Origin: Streptomyces sp. NBC_00414
GTDB taxonomy: Bacteria; Actinomycetota; Actinomycetes; Streptomycetales; Streptomycetaceae
Direction: 5' to 3'
Assembly: GCF_036038375.1 (NCBI RefSeq)
Contig: NZ_CP107935.1
Span: 6,448,001-6,512,000 of the forward strand
Length of the DNA: 64,000 nt
Shown: piece after piece, positions 26,593 through 34,776 of the stretch
How positions within the stretch are numbered: position 1 is the first letter of the stretch
How the letters are laid out: every line of letters begins with the position of its first letter
The notes under the pieces: generated by a model
Told to the model about the DNA's origin: nothing
The model's input: only the letters and a program-made list of their open reading frames with translations
The model's database searches: none
Position numbers and translations under genes: made by a program

Positions 26593-27469
26593 CCGGGGCA
26601 GTCTGGCACCCTGCACTGACAATTGAGGAACCTGTGTCGTGCGAGGCGGCCGGGGCGACGACCGGGGGACTCCCGAGGGCCGGTGCGAAGGGCCGGATCC
26701 CGTACCGCGCCCGGACCTTGTCCGCGAGCCGCAGCACCGGCCGCGTGAGCAGGAACCCGGCGCCCATGACGACGAAGCCCGCGACCGCGTCGAGGAAGTA
26801 GTGGTTGGCGGTGCCCATCACCACGATGGTGGTGATCAGCGGATACAGGACCGCGGCGACCTTGGTGAGCCGGGTGCCGCCGTACATCCACAGCATCACG
26901 CCGCACCACAGGGCCCAGCCGCAGTGCAGGCTCGGCATCGCCGCGTACTGGTTCGTCATGCCGCCGAGTCCGCGCGGCGCGCTCGCCTCGCCGCCCCACC
27001 AGCCGTAGTCGCTGTACTGGGCCATCGTGTCGACGAATCCGTGGCTCGCCGACAGCAGCCGCGGCGGGCAGGTCGGCAGCAGGGTGAAACCGATCAGGCC
27101 CATGAACGTGGACGTCATGAGCCAGGTCCGGGCGGCCCGGTAGCGCACCGCACGGGACCGGAACAGCCAGACCAGGACGGCGGGCGTGACCATGTAGTGC
27201 AGCGACGCGTACCAGAAGTCCGCCGGGATGCCGAGCCAGGGCTCACGGGTGAACAGGCGGTTCAGCGGGTGCTCGGCGTTCAGGAAGAAGAACTTCTCCA
27301 CCCGCAGGATCGCCAGGCCGTGGTCGACCGCATGGGTCACATCCCCGCGCGCGAGCAGCCGTCCCGCTGAGTACGCCCCGTACACCAGCAGGATCAGGGG
27401 CAGCTCGGTCCACCAACGGAGGCGGGTTCGTGGTGCCGCCTCGCTGACTGGTGCATCGGTCCGCAGCAT
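26474..27469 (-). CDS. PAP2-superfamily membrane phosphatase
   Basis: A 331-residue integral membrane protein with about six hydrophobic helices. The PAP2 catalytic motifs are AMPSLHCGW (phosphatase His) and GTANHYFLDAVAG (C-terminal His and Asp). Such enzymes dephosphorylate or transfer lipid phosphates, and the Aur1/Ipt1-like group acts on phosphoinositol. The last 40 residues are hydrophilic and Pro/Ala-rich and overlap the nuclease gene start in another frame. Confidence 0.83.
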   Translation of the reverse strand: MLRTDAPVSEAAPRTRLRWWTELPLILLVYGAYSAGRLLARGDVTHAVDHGLAILRVEKFFFLNAEHPLNRLFTREPWLGIPADFWYASLHYMVTPAVLVWLFRSRAVRYRAARTWLMTSTFMGLIGFTLLPTCPPRLLSASHGFVDTMAQYSDYGWWGGEASAPRGLGGMTNQYAAMPSLHCGWALWCGVMLWMYGGTRLTKVAAVLYPLITTIVVMGTANHYFLDAVAGFVVMGAGFLLTRPVLRLADKVRARYGIRPFAPALGSPPVVAPAASHDTGSSIVSAGCQTAPGERLPRQRKVPATPGTAEPGAEPAVSPADAGDETPAPAR

Positions 27470-27614
27470 CCGATTCCTCCCCCTCCTGCTCCCCCGCCCG
27501 CAGTGCCGCGGACCAATGTACGGTCTGTGCGCTTCCCCTGTGGGAGCGCCCCCGGTGCTCGAAGACGCTGAGATCGCCCCTCAGGTTGCCTCTCGCGCAC
27601 GTGCGCGATGATGG

Positions 27615-27659
27615 AGTGATCCATTGAGTGACCATTCAGTGCTTCATCCAGTGATCCAT
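27615..27659. promoter_or_regulatory. Four phased decamer repeats upstream of the histidine phosphatase gene
   Basis: AGTGATCCAT (27615), AGTGACCATT (27627), AGTGCTTCAT (27638) and AGTGATCCAT (27650) lie 12, 11 and 12 bp apart, on one face of the helix. They end 51 nt before the ATG at 27710, where a repressor or activator array would be expected. Confidence 0.5.
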
Positions 27660-27709
27660 CTTTCGTTCTTCTGCGGTTCACCGCTCGAGTTTCCCGGAAA
27701 GGCCCTTTC

Positions 27710-28306
27710 ATGGCACCGCGCATCCTGCTGGCCCGGCACGGACAGACCGAATGGTCGCTGTCCGGAAAGCACACCGGCAGGACCGACATCCCTCTCCTGG
27801 ACGAGGGCAGACGCGGCGCCGAGCTGCTGGGCGAGCGCCTGCGCCGCGCACCGCTGGGCGGGCTCCCCGGGGTGGAGATCCGCACCAGTCCGCTGGCACG
27901 CGCGCGTGAGACGTGTGACATCGCCGGCTTCGGCGACCGGGCGGCCCCCTGGGACGCGCTCATGGAGTGGGACTACGGCGCGTACGAGGGCATGACCCCC
28001 GAGGAGATCCGGGCCGACCGCCCCGACTGGCTGATCTGGCGGGACGGAGTGCCCCGGGGCGAGACCCTCGCCGAGGTCTCCGCGCGCGCGGACGAGGTCG
28101 TCGAGTGGGTCCGTTCCGAGGAGCGTGACGTGCTGGTCTTCGCCCACGGCCACATCCTGCGTTCGATCGGTGCCCGCTGGCTCGGCCTGGACATCGACTT
28201 CGCGGCCCGCGTCCGCCTCAACCCCACGTCCCTCTCGGTCCTGGGCTGGGCCTACGGGGAGCCCGCGATCGAGACCTGGAACGACTGCGGCCACCTGACC
28301 TCGTAG
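27710..28306 (+). CDS. Histidine phosphatase (phosphoglycerate-mutase-like)
   Basis: A 198-residue protein with the catalytic LLARHGQTEWS near the N-terminus, a second RTSPLARARET motif and FAHGHILR with the second His. These mark the histidine phosphatase (branch 1) family, which removes phosphate from sugar phosphates or other small molecules. The substrate is unknown. It is a single-gene unit, convergent with the HTH/TPR regulator, with 45 nt between the stops. Confidence 0.85.
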   Translation: MAPRILLARHGQTEWSLSGKHTGRTDIPLLDEGRRGAELLGERLRRAPLGGLPGVEIRTSPLARARETCDIAGFGDRAAPWDALMEWDYGAYEGMTPEEIRADRPDWLIWRDGVPRGETLAEVSARADEVVEWVRSEERDVLVFAHGHILRSIGARWLGLDIDFAARVRLNPTSLSVLGWAYGEPAIETWNDCGHLTS

Positions 28307-28351
28307 CCAGGGCGGATCCGGAATGAGCGCCCCGTGCGCTTCCGGCAGGTT

Positions 28352-29893
28352 CTAGGCCGGCCGCGGCAGCGCGGCGTGCCGTTCCAGGAAGTCCGACACC
28401 CCTGAGGCGCGGCGGTGCGGCAGCAGGACCCTGGCCGTCCCCGCCAGCATCGTCTGCACCCGGGACGACTGGACCTCGTCCAGCAGGTCCAGGACGCGCA
28501 GCCCGGCCGAGGCGGCCTCGTCGGGGTGACCGGCGCGGGCCAGGTCGTCGGCGAGTTCGGCCGTGTAGAGCGCGAGGTTGCGGGCGAAGTGCGGGTCCTG
28601 GAGGAGCCGGGTCGCCCGGCGTGCCTGGTGGGCCGCGCGCTGCCAGTCGCCGAGCGTCGACCAGCACTGCGCCTCCAGGCCGGCCAGTTCGGCGTCTCCG
28701 TAGAAGCTCATCCACTCCGGATCGGCGTCACAGGGACCCCGCCCGTAGAGGGCCTGCGCCCGTGCCAGTGCCTGTTCGCAGCCCGTGCGGTCGGCCAGCC
28801 CCGCCCAGCCGCCCGCCTCGCGCAGCGCGAGCAGCGACAGGAGCCTGGCCGAGCCCAGAGGGCGCGCCGCGTACTGCGCCGCCTGGGCCGCCCGTACCGC
28901 CTCGCGTGGCCGTCCCGCGTCCCGGGCGAGGAAGGACGTGTTGCAGAAGGCGTGCGCCTCCAGGGCCGGGTCTCTGGCCACCCGGGCCGTCGCGAGCGCC
29001 TCCGCGTAGTGCGAGCGGGCGTCGTCGAACCGCCCCGAGTCGTGCGCCAGCCAGCCGACCGAGATGGCCAGTTCACCGGCGCCCGTGTGCAGCCGCTCCG
29101 TGGTCGCCTGCCGCGCCGCACCGGCGTCCAGCAGGGCGTACGCGGCCCGCAGCGGAGCCGCCGCCCTCCGGTACAGCCCGTCGGCGCCGTGCCGGTCGTC
29201 CAGCAGCCGGATCTTGCGGACGGCCTCTTCCAGCGCCCCCGCCTCGGCTTCGCCGGCGCGGCGCACGGAACGCGGCGCGGCCTCGGCCGTGCCGCCGAAC
29301 GCGAGCCCCCAGGGGCCCAGCGAGGCGGCCGCCACCGTGGCGGTACCGCCGCTCATGAATGCGCGACGTTGCACGTCGCTCTCCTCGTGGTTCTGATCGT
29401 CGATCTCATGCGGGTCGTACGGGTCGTACGGGGTGTGTGGGTCGTACGGGTTCTGCGGGTGGTGCGGGTGGTGCGGGTGGTCGGGGTCGTGCGTGCCGTG
29501 TGTCGTCAGATACGGCTCGCACGCCCCGTCCGTCTCATGCGGGGCGGACGGCGGGCTCGTGGTGTGTGGAGCGGGCGCCCCACCGGCGGTGCGCGCCCCC
29601 CGTCCGCGCACCGCCGAACGGGGCACGAACCCCAGGTCGGTCAGTGTCCGACCGGGGAACATGTGCAGGAACACACGCTCGTACGCGTAGTTGGGACAGC
29701 GGATCTCGCCCGCCTCGACCCGCCCGATGTAGCGCGCGTCGCAGCTGACCCGTTCGTCGATCTCCCGGGCCGCCCGCCGCACCGCGGCGGCGAACTCGCC
29801 GGGCGAGCGCTGTCCGCGCAGCCGCCGGAAGGCGAGATTCGGCCGTGGCGGCCGAGGTGACTGGGACGACGAGGTCATCGGTGACGACGCCAT
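28352..29893 (-). CDS. HTH/TPR regulatory protein with internal low-complexity linker
   Basis: A 513-residue protein. Residues about 18-95 resemble an XRE-like DNA-binding domain found in Streptomyces regulators (LRGQRSPGEFAAAVRRAAREI, RYIGRVEAGEIRCPNYAYERVF). A Pro/His/Tyr/Asp-rich linker (about 130-165, DPYDPHE-type repeats) follows, then an RRAFMSGGTATVAAASLG segment that looks like a Tat signal but is internal. From about 205 to the end it is helical with TPR-like repeats. The layout recalls NsdA-type regulators, without firm identity. The ATG at 29893 is preferred over an upstream start because the HTH begins just after it. Confidence 0.72.
   Translation of the reverse strand: MASSPMTSSSQSPRPPRPNLAFRRLRGQRSPGEFAAAVRRAAREIDERVSCDARYIGRVEAGEIRCPNYAYERVFLHMFPGRTLTDLGFVPRSAVRGRGARTAGGAPAPHTTSPPSAPHETDGACEPYLTTHGTHDPDHPHHPHHPQNPYDPHTPYDPYDPHEIDDQNHEESDVQRRAFMSGGTATVAAASLGPWGLAFGGTAEAAPRSVRRAGEAEAGALEEAVRKIRLLDDRHGADGLYRRAAAPLRAAYALLDAGAARQATTERLHTGAGELAISVGWLAHDSGRFDDARSHYAEALATARVARDPALEAHAFCNTSFLARDAGRPREAVRAAQAAQYAARPLGSARLLSLLALREAGGWAGLADRTGCEQALARAQALYGRGPCDADPEWMSFYGDAELAGLEAQCWSTLGDWQRAAHQARRATRLLQDPHFARNLALYTAELADDLARAGHPDEAASAGLRVLDLLDEVQSSRVQTMLAGTARVLLPHRRASGVSDFLERHAALPRPA
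29411..29490. repeat. Short tandem repeats encoding the regulator linker
   Basis: Repeated CGGGTCGTA and GGTGGTGCG nonamers, read on the minus strand, encode alternating PYD and PHH triplets between the HTH and the TPR part. Units of nine keep the frame. Confidence 0.6.
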
Positions 29894-30153
29894 GGCCGGG
29901 CCCTCTCTCGCGAACCGTCGAACCACGCCGGAAACGGGGCGAGTTGATCATGTGGTTGATCGATCCGCACCTGTGTTCCGGCGGGCACGAACGTACCCGC
30001 TGTGACGAGCCCACCACGCGGGGTTTGGCTACAAAACGGATATCTCATCCCTGATCCGCCATGAACTGCCATCCTTTGCGGCCGAGTTTCGCCGTAGCCG
30101 TTGACGAGGTACAGCGTTGAACCATGTGGTGTGCTCGATCGAGGAGGGGTTCC

Positions 30154-30603
30154 GTGGTGGAGGCCAGGATGGAAGCCAGGATGGAGATCAGGCAGAGCAT
30201 CGATTCCTGTTCACCGCCGATGCTGTCCGGTGGTGAGCGGGGTGAGGGCCCCGAGGACCCGTGCGATCTCGTCACGGTGCCGGCCCGGCAGGGGCTGGAG
30301 GCCGTCGACATCCTGCGCCGGGGCGCCGCGGCCGAGGCGGTCGGGCCCGTTCTGCACGACGACAACTGCGACACCCTCGGGTTCCTGGTGCCGCCCGGCA
30401 CGGCTTCCGCCTGGGACGTCCCGGGCAGTACGTGCACCGCGACCGACGGGCGGGGGGTGCGGTTGGCGCCCGAGCCGCCTGTCGAGGGGTCGGACTGGCT
30501 GCTGCCGCCGGGGGAGGCGGACCTCGCGACGGATCCTGCGGTGCTGCGGGCGGCGTTGGGGGAGGCGGCTCGGCTGATCGAGGCCGCGGACAACTGCCGT
30601 TGA
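30154..30603 (+). CDS. Conserved hypothetical protein, 149 residues
   Basis: A soluble protein with a recognisable conserved core (VTVPARQGLEAVDILRR, VGPVLHDDNCDTLGFLVPPGTA, WDVPGSTC) that I associate with a Streptomyces-specific family of unknown function. No catalytic motif is seen. GTG 30154 is chosen because GAGGAGG lies at 30141-30147; upstream and downstream ATGs lack such a site. It is divergent from the HTH/TPR regulator gene across a 260-bp gap without other genes. Confidence 0.65.
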   Translation: MVEARMEARMEIRQSIDSCSPPMLSGGERGEGPEDPCDLVTVPARQGLEAVDILRRGAAAEAVGPVLHDDNCDTLGFLVPPGTASAWDVPGSTCTATDGRGVRLAPEPPVEGSDWLLPPGEADLATDPAVLRAALGEAARLIEAADNCR

Positions 30604-30656
30604 GGTGGGCGGGGGGTGCGCTTGGGCTTGGTGTCGTGATGTCGGCTGCGGGTTCG

Positions 30657-30722
30657 CTGTGGCTGGTCGCGCCGTTCCCCGCGCCCCTAAAGGCAAAAGA
30701 TTGCGCCGTTCCCCGCGCCCCT
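30657..30722. repeat. Interspersed GC-rich repeat, two tandem copies
   Basis: Two copies of GCGCCGTTCCCCGCGCCCCT in the same orientation, joined by AAAGGCAAAAGATT, fill the gap between the 149-residue protein gene and the methyltransferase-like gene. Confidence 0.75.
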
Positions 30723-30773
30723 GGGGTGGGCTGGTGCTGAGGCGGTCTTCTCCGTGCGGCCGATAATGGGGGG

Positions 30774-31634
30774 ATGGGTAAGGGTAAGAACCGGCGTGTG
30801 GCGAGTGAAGCCGTTGTCGAGAGCGTTGATGGTGGGCTCGCCGAGCTGCTGCCCGACCGGGAGCGCGCGCGGGCGTGGACCCTGCTCATCGACGGGGCCC
30901 CGCAGTCCCACGTCGACCTCGACGATCCGGCGTATCTGAGCTTCGAGTACCAGCGCCGCCTCGGACACGTCATCGACCTGGTCGCCCCGCCCGGCAAGCC
31001 CGTGCACGCCGTGCACCTCGGCGGCGGCGCCCTCACCCTCGCCCGCTACGTGGCCGCGACCCGCCCCCGCTCCACCCAGCAGGTCGTCGAACGGGACGCG
31101 GCGCTCGTCCAACTGGTCCGGCGCGAGCTGCCGTTGGACCCGAACGCCCGGATCAGGGTGCGCTCCGTCGACGCGCGCGAGGGGCTCGCCAAGGTGCCGG
31201 ACGGCTGGGCGGACCTGGTCATCGCGGACGTGTTCAGCGGGGCGCGCACGCCCGCGCATCTGACGTCCGGCGAATTCCTCACCGACGTACGCAGGGTCGT
31301 CAAGGCCGGTGGACTGTACGCCGCCAACCTCGCCGACGGCCCGCCCCTGGCGCACCTGCGCGCCCAGATCGCCACCGCGGCCGGTGTCTTCCCCGAACTC
31401 GCCCTCGTCGCCGACCCGACGGTCCTGCGCGGCAAACGCTTCGGCAACGCCGTCCTGGTGGCCTCCGACCAGCCACTCCCCGTACCGGAACTGACCCGCC
31501 GAGCGGCCTCCGACGCCCACCCGGCCAGAGTCGAACACGGCAAGGCGCTGAGGGACTTCACCGGCGGAGCGACCCCGGTGACGGACGAGTCGGCGGTGGC
31601 GTCCCCGGCACCCCCACCCTCCGTTTTCCGGTAG
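30774..31634 (+). CDS. Spermidine-synthase-like SAM-binding protein
   Basis: A 286-residue protein with the Rossmann-type fold of spermidine synthase/methyltransferases: VHAVHLGGGALTLARYV (SAM/dcSAM site), VVERDAALVQLVRREL, RVRSVDAREGLAKVPDGWADLVIADVFSGA and FLTDVRRVVKAGGLYAANL. Actinobacterial members usually lack polyamine synthesis neighbours and may be methyltransferases. No partner genes identify the substrate. Confidence 0.78.
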   Translation: MGKGKNRRVASEAVVESVDGGLAELLPDRERARAWTLLIDGAPQSHVDLDDPAYLSFEYQRRLGHVIDLVAPPGKPVHAVHLGGGALTLARYVAATRPRSTQQVVERDAALVQLVRRELPLDPNARIRVRSVDAREGLAKVPDGWADLVIADVFSGARTPAHLTSGEFLTDVRRVVKAGGLYAANLADGPPLAHLRAQIATAAGVFPELALVADPTVLRGKRFGNAVLVASDQPLPVPELTRRAASDAHPARVEHGKALRDFTGGATPVTDESAVASPAPPPSVFR

Positions 31635-31783
31635 GGGATACCGCGTGGCCCATATCGGCCCGGGCGACAGCAGGCCCGCTGCTTCTAGGGGCGCGGGGCC
31701 TCGACATTGCGCGGCTCCGCCGCGTGGACGCGACAAGCCCCCACCGGCCCGTGAAGAACAGCGACCCACCCCTCCCGGGGCGC

Positions 31784-32329
31784 TCAGTAGTCGTTGACTT
31801 CGACCCGCGGCGCGGAGTCGTGCCACGTACAGAACACCGAAACCCGATCGGCCCCGGACGAGAACTCCACCCGGATCCACGTCTCCGTCTTCCACACCTG
31901 CATCGACCACCCCGACGCGGGCGTGGCGGACACCAGCGACGCGGACGTCTTCCCGAGGTCGAAGACGGCCCGCCCTCCGTCGGTGTCGTAACTCTTCACC
32001 TCGCCGGAGGCCCCCGCGTCGGGAGCCGGACTCACCGGCTTGGAGCGCGACGGCGACGGCGACGGCGAGGGCACGGCCGAAGGCGAATGGCTCGCCTCCG
32101 GCGACCTGCTCTTCGACGGCGAGGCCGTCGGTCCCGCCGGGGACTCCGGCCGGCTCGTCGAGGACGACAGCGGCTTCGCCCCCTGCGCGGCGTCCGCCGC
32201 GATCGGCAGGGCCCGCGGCGGATCGTAGGCCGTCCCGGTCATGACGGTGTGCACACCCCACCACGACAGCGTGACCGCCGCGCCCGTGGCGAGCGACCAA
32301 GCCAGTACGTGTACGAGTCCTCTGCGCAT
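31784..32329 (-). CDS. Membrane-anchored extracytoplasmic protein of unknown function
   Basis: A 181-residue protein with one N-terminal hydrophobic segment (about 6-30), a Ser/Pro-rich linker (about 50-105) and a C-terminal compact domain containing SGWSMQVWKTETWIRVEF and VFCTWHDSAPRVEV. It is probably a signal-anchored surface protein. It is divergent from the two-component system, 110 bp away, so it may be a sensed or regulated partner. Confidence 0.65.
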   Translation of the reverse strand: MRRGLVHVLAWSLATGAAVTLSWWGVHTVMTGTAYDPPRALPIAADAAQGAKPLSSSTSRPESPAGPTASPSKSRSPEASHSPSAVPSPSPSPSRSKPVSPAPDAGASGEVKSYDTDGGRAVFDLGKTSASLVSATPASGWSMQVWKTETWIRVEFSSGADRVSVFCTWHDSAPRVEVNDY

Positions 32330-32439
32330 CGCGGGCCATCCTGCCCCACGAGCCCCGTGTGTGTCCCGTGTGCCCGTCGTCCTGGCAGTTGTCCACAGGT
32401 CCCGGACCCGGTCCCGCGTATTGGCGTACGGTGCGGGCC

Positions 32440-33171
32440 ATGGCAAGTGTGCTCGTGGTCGAGGACGACCAGTTCGTACGCTCCGCCCTCATCCGGCATC
32501 TGACCGAGGCCGCGCACACGGTGCGCAGTGTCGGTACGGCCCTTGAGGCGTTGCGCGAGGTCGCCCATTTCCGTTTCGACGTCGTGATCCTGGATCTCGG
32601 CCTGCCCGACCTGGACGGGTCGGAGGCGCTGAAGATGCTGCGCGGCATCACCGACGTGCCCGTGATCGTGGCGACCGCGCGGGACGACGAGACGGAGATC
32701 GTCCGGCTGCTGAATGACGGCGCGGACGACTACCTGACCAAGCCGTTCTCGGTCGAGCACCTGTCGGCGAGGATGGCGGCGGTCCTGCGCCGCGCCCGCT
32801 CCTCGGCCGGCGAGCCGCCGCCCTCGCCGCAGCTGCGGGTCGGCGGCCTCACCATCGACCCGCTGCGCCGCCAGGCCGAACTGGACGGCGTACGACTCGA
32901 TCTGACCCGGCGCGAGTTCGACCTGCTGGCCTTCCTCGCCGGGCGGCCGGGTGTCGTCGTGGCGCGCAAGGAACTGCTGGCCGAGGTGTGGCAGCAGTCC
33001 TACGGGGACGACCAGACGATCGACGTCCATCTGTCCTGGCTGCGGCGGAAGCTGGGCGAGACGGCGGCCCGGCCGCGCTATCTGCACACCCTGCGCGGGG
33101 TCGGCGTGAAGCTGGAGCCCCCGGGGCAGGGCGGGTTGCGTGGGCCCTCGGGCACGGAGCCGGCGCGATGA
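32440..33171 (+). CDS. OmpR/PhoB-type response regulator
   Basis: A 243-residue regulator. The receiver domain has the acidic pocket VEDD, phospho-acceptor Asp52 (ILDLGLPD), Thr79 region (VATA) and Lys101 (YLTKPF). The C-terminal winged helix has LTRREFDLLAFLAGRPGVVVARKELL and DVHLSWLRRKLGE. It overlaps the kinase gene by ATGA. The regulon is unknown; adjacent chitinase and surface-protein genes are candidates. Confidence 0.92.
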   Translation: MASVLVVEDDQFVRSALIRHLTEAAHTVRSVGTALEALREVAHFRFDVVILDLGLPDLDGSEALKMLRGITDVPVIVATARDDETEIVRLLNDGADDYLTKPFSVEHLSARMAAVLRRARSSAGEPPPSPQLRVGGLTIDPLRRQAELDGVRLDLTRREFDLLAFLAGRPGVVVARKELLAEVWQQSYGDDQTIDVHLSWLRRKLGETAARPRYLHTLRGVGVKLEPPGQGGLRGPSGTEPAR

Positions 33172-34628
33172 GGTGGGCGCTGGTCAAGGTCTGTGTGGCC
33201 GTCACCACGATGGTCGTGGTGGCCTTCGCGGTCCCGCTCGGCCTGGTGATCAGGGAGATGGCCAGGGACCGGGCGTTCTCGAACGCCGAGCGGGAGGCGG
33301 CGGCCATCGCCCCCGCGCTCTCGATCACCACCGACCGGGACGAGTTGGAGAAGGTCGTCGCCTCGGCGGCCTCGGACTCGGGAATGGCGGTGCACATACC
33401 CGCGAGCGGCGGCGCTGACGACGACAGCGGTGGCAGCGGTAAAGCCGGTGGCAGCGGCGCCGGTGCGGAGCAGCAGGCGGTCGACATCGGCAGACAGCGG
33501 GCCGCCGGCAAGGACATCGCCACGACCCGGAAGCTGGGCCGGGCCTCCACCACCGAAGTGCCGGGCGGCTCCACGCTGTTGCAGCCGGTCGCGCTCAGCT
33601 CGGGCGAGATCGCGGTCGTCGAGGTGTACGTCCCCGAGGCGGAGGTCACCAACGGGTTGGGCACGGCCTGGGCCGTCCTCGCCGGGGTCGGTGTCGCGCT
33701 CATCGTCGGCTCGGTCGCGGTGGCCGACCGGCTCGGCGTGCGGATGGTGCAGCCCGCGCAGCGACTGGTGGAGAGCGCGCACGAGCTGGGGGAGGGGAAG
33801 CTGGGCGCCCGGGTGCCCGAGGAGGGGCCGACCGAGCTGCGGCTCGCGGCGGTCGCCTTCAATTCCATGGCCGACCAGGTCGTCCAACTCCTGGCGAACG
33901 AGCGGGAGCTGGCAGCCGACCTCTCGCACCGGCTGCGTACGCCGCTCACCGTGCTGCGGCTGAACGCGGCCTCGCTCGGCGACGGGCCGGCCGCCGAGCA
34001 GACCAGGGCAGCGGTCGCCCAGCTGGAGCGCGAGGTCGACACGATCATCCGCACGGCCCGGGACGCCAAGCCGCAGACCGCGGCGGCCGGTGTGGGCGTC
34101 GGATGCGACGCGGCCGAGGTCGTCCGGGAGCGCATGGACTTCTGGTCGGCGCTCGCGGAGGACGAGGGACGCAAGGTGCGGGTGGCCGGGGTCGACCGGC
34201 CCGTACGGATACCCGTGGCCCGCGCCGACCTGGTCGCGGCGCTCGACGCGCTGCTGGGGAACGTGTTCCGGCACACGGCCGAGGGCACGGCGTTCGCGGT
34301 CGACGTGCACAACGGCGAGGACGCGGTGATCGTCCTCGTCTCGGACGCGGGCCCGGGGATAGCCGACCCGCAGGCGGCGATGGCCCGCGGCCGTGGATCC
34401 GGCGCCGACGGCTCGACCGGGCTCGGCCTCGACATCGTCAGCCGGCTCGCGGAGTCGACCGGCGGGGACGTGCGGATCGGCCGTTCCGTGCTGGGCGGCA
34501 CCGAGGTCAGGATCTGGATCCAGCTGGACGGACGGGAGCCGGAGCGGCGAGGTCACCGGGGCTCGGTGCGACGGCGCAGACCCGCCAAATTGGTCTCGAC
34601 CTTTAACCGTCCCCGATCCCTTCCTTAA
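33168..34628 (+). CDS. Sensor histidine kinase
   Basis: A 486-residue membrane kinase with two transmembrane helices (about 7-29 and 165-187) around an extracellular sensor region holding a Gly/Ser-rich loop. A HAMP domain follows (VADRLGVRMVQPAQRLVES), then H-box ADLSHRLRTPLTVLR, N-box ALLGNVFRHT, SDAGPGI and GSTGLGLDIV. It is the partner of the upstream response regulator. The 3' end of the gene contains a DasR-like site belonging to the following chitinase gene. Confidence 0.92.
   Translation: MRWALVKVCVAVTTMVVVAFAVPLGLVIREMARDRAFSNAEREAAAIAPALSITTDRDELEKVVASAASDSGMAVHIPASGGADDDSGGSGKAGGSGAGAEQQAVDIGRQRAAGKDIATTRKLGRASTTEVPGGSTLLQPVALSSGEIAVVEVYVPEAEVTNGLGTAWAVLAGVGVALIVGSVAVADRLGVRMVQPAQRLVESAHELGEGKLGARVPEEGPTELRLAAVAFNSMADQVVQLLANERELAADLSHRLRTPLTVLRLNAASLGDGPAAEQTRAAVAQLEREVDTIIRTARDAKPQTAAAGVGVGCDAAEVVRERMDFWSALAEDEGRKVRVAGVDRPVRIPVARADLVAALDALLGNVFRHTAEGTAFAVDVHNGEDAVIVLVSDAGPGIADPQAAMARGRGSGADGSTGLGLDIVSRLAESTGGDVRIGRSVLGGTEVRIWIQLDGREPERRGHRGSVRRRRPAKLVSTFNRPRSLP
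34590..34603. promoter_or_regulatory. DasR-like site within the 3' end of the kinase gene
   Basis: TTGGTCTCGACCTT has one mismatch to the TGGTCTAGACC core. It lies 174 nt upstream of the chitinase start, inside the last codons of the histidine kinase gene. Its gene context suggests it is functional; this is inferred. Confidence 0.5.
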
Positions 34629-34776
34629 GCGCACCCTAAGAACCGCAGGTCCCGTCCGGATCAGGCGTTTTGCCTGGTTCCGGCTCGCTAGCGTGCTGCC
34701 GCACCCCACCCTCGGTCCCGTCCACGGGAATCCGCAGCAGACCGAGGCCCCCGTGAACAGCGAAGGCAGGCACGCG

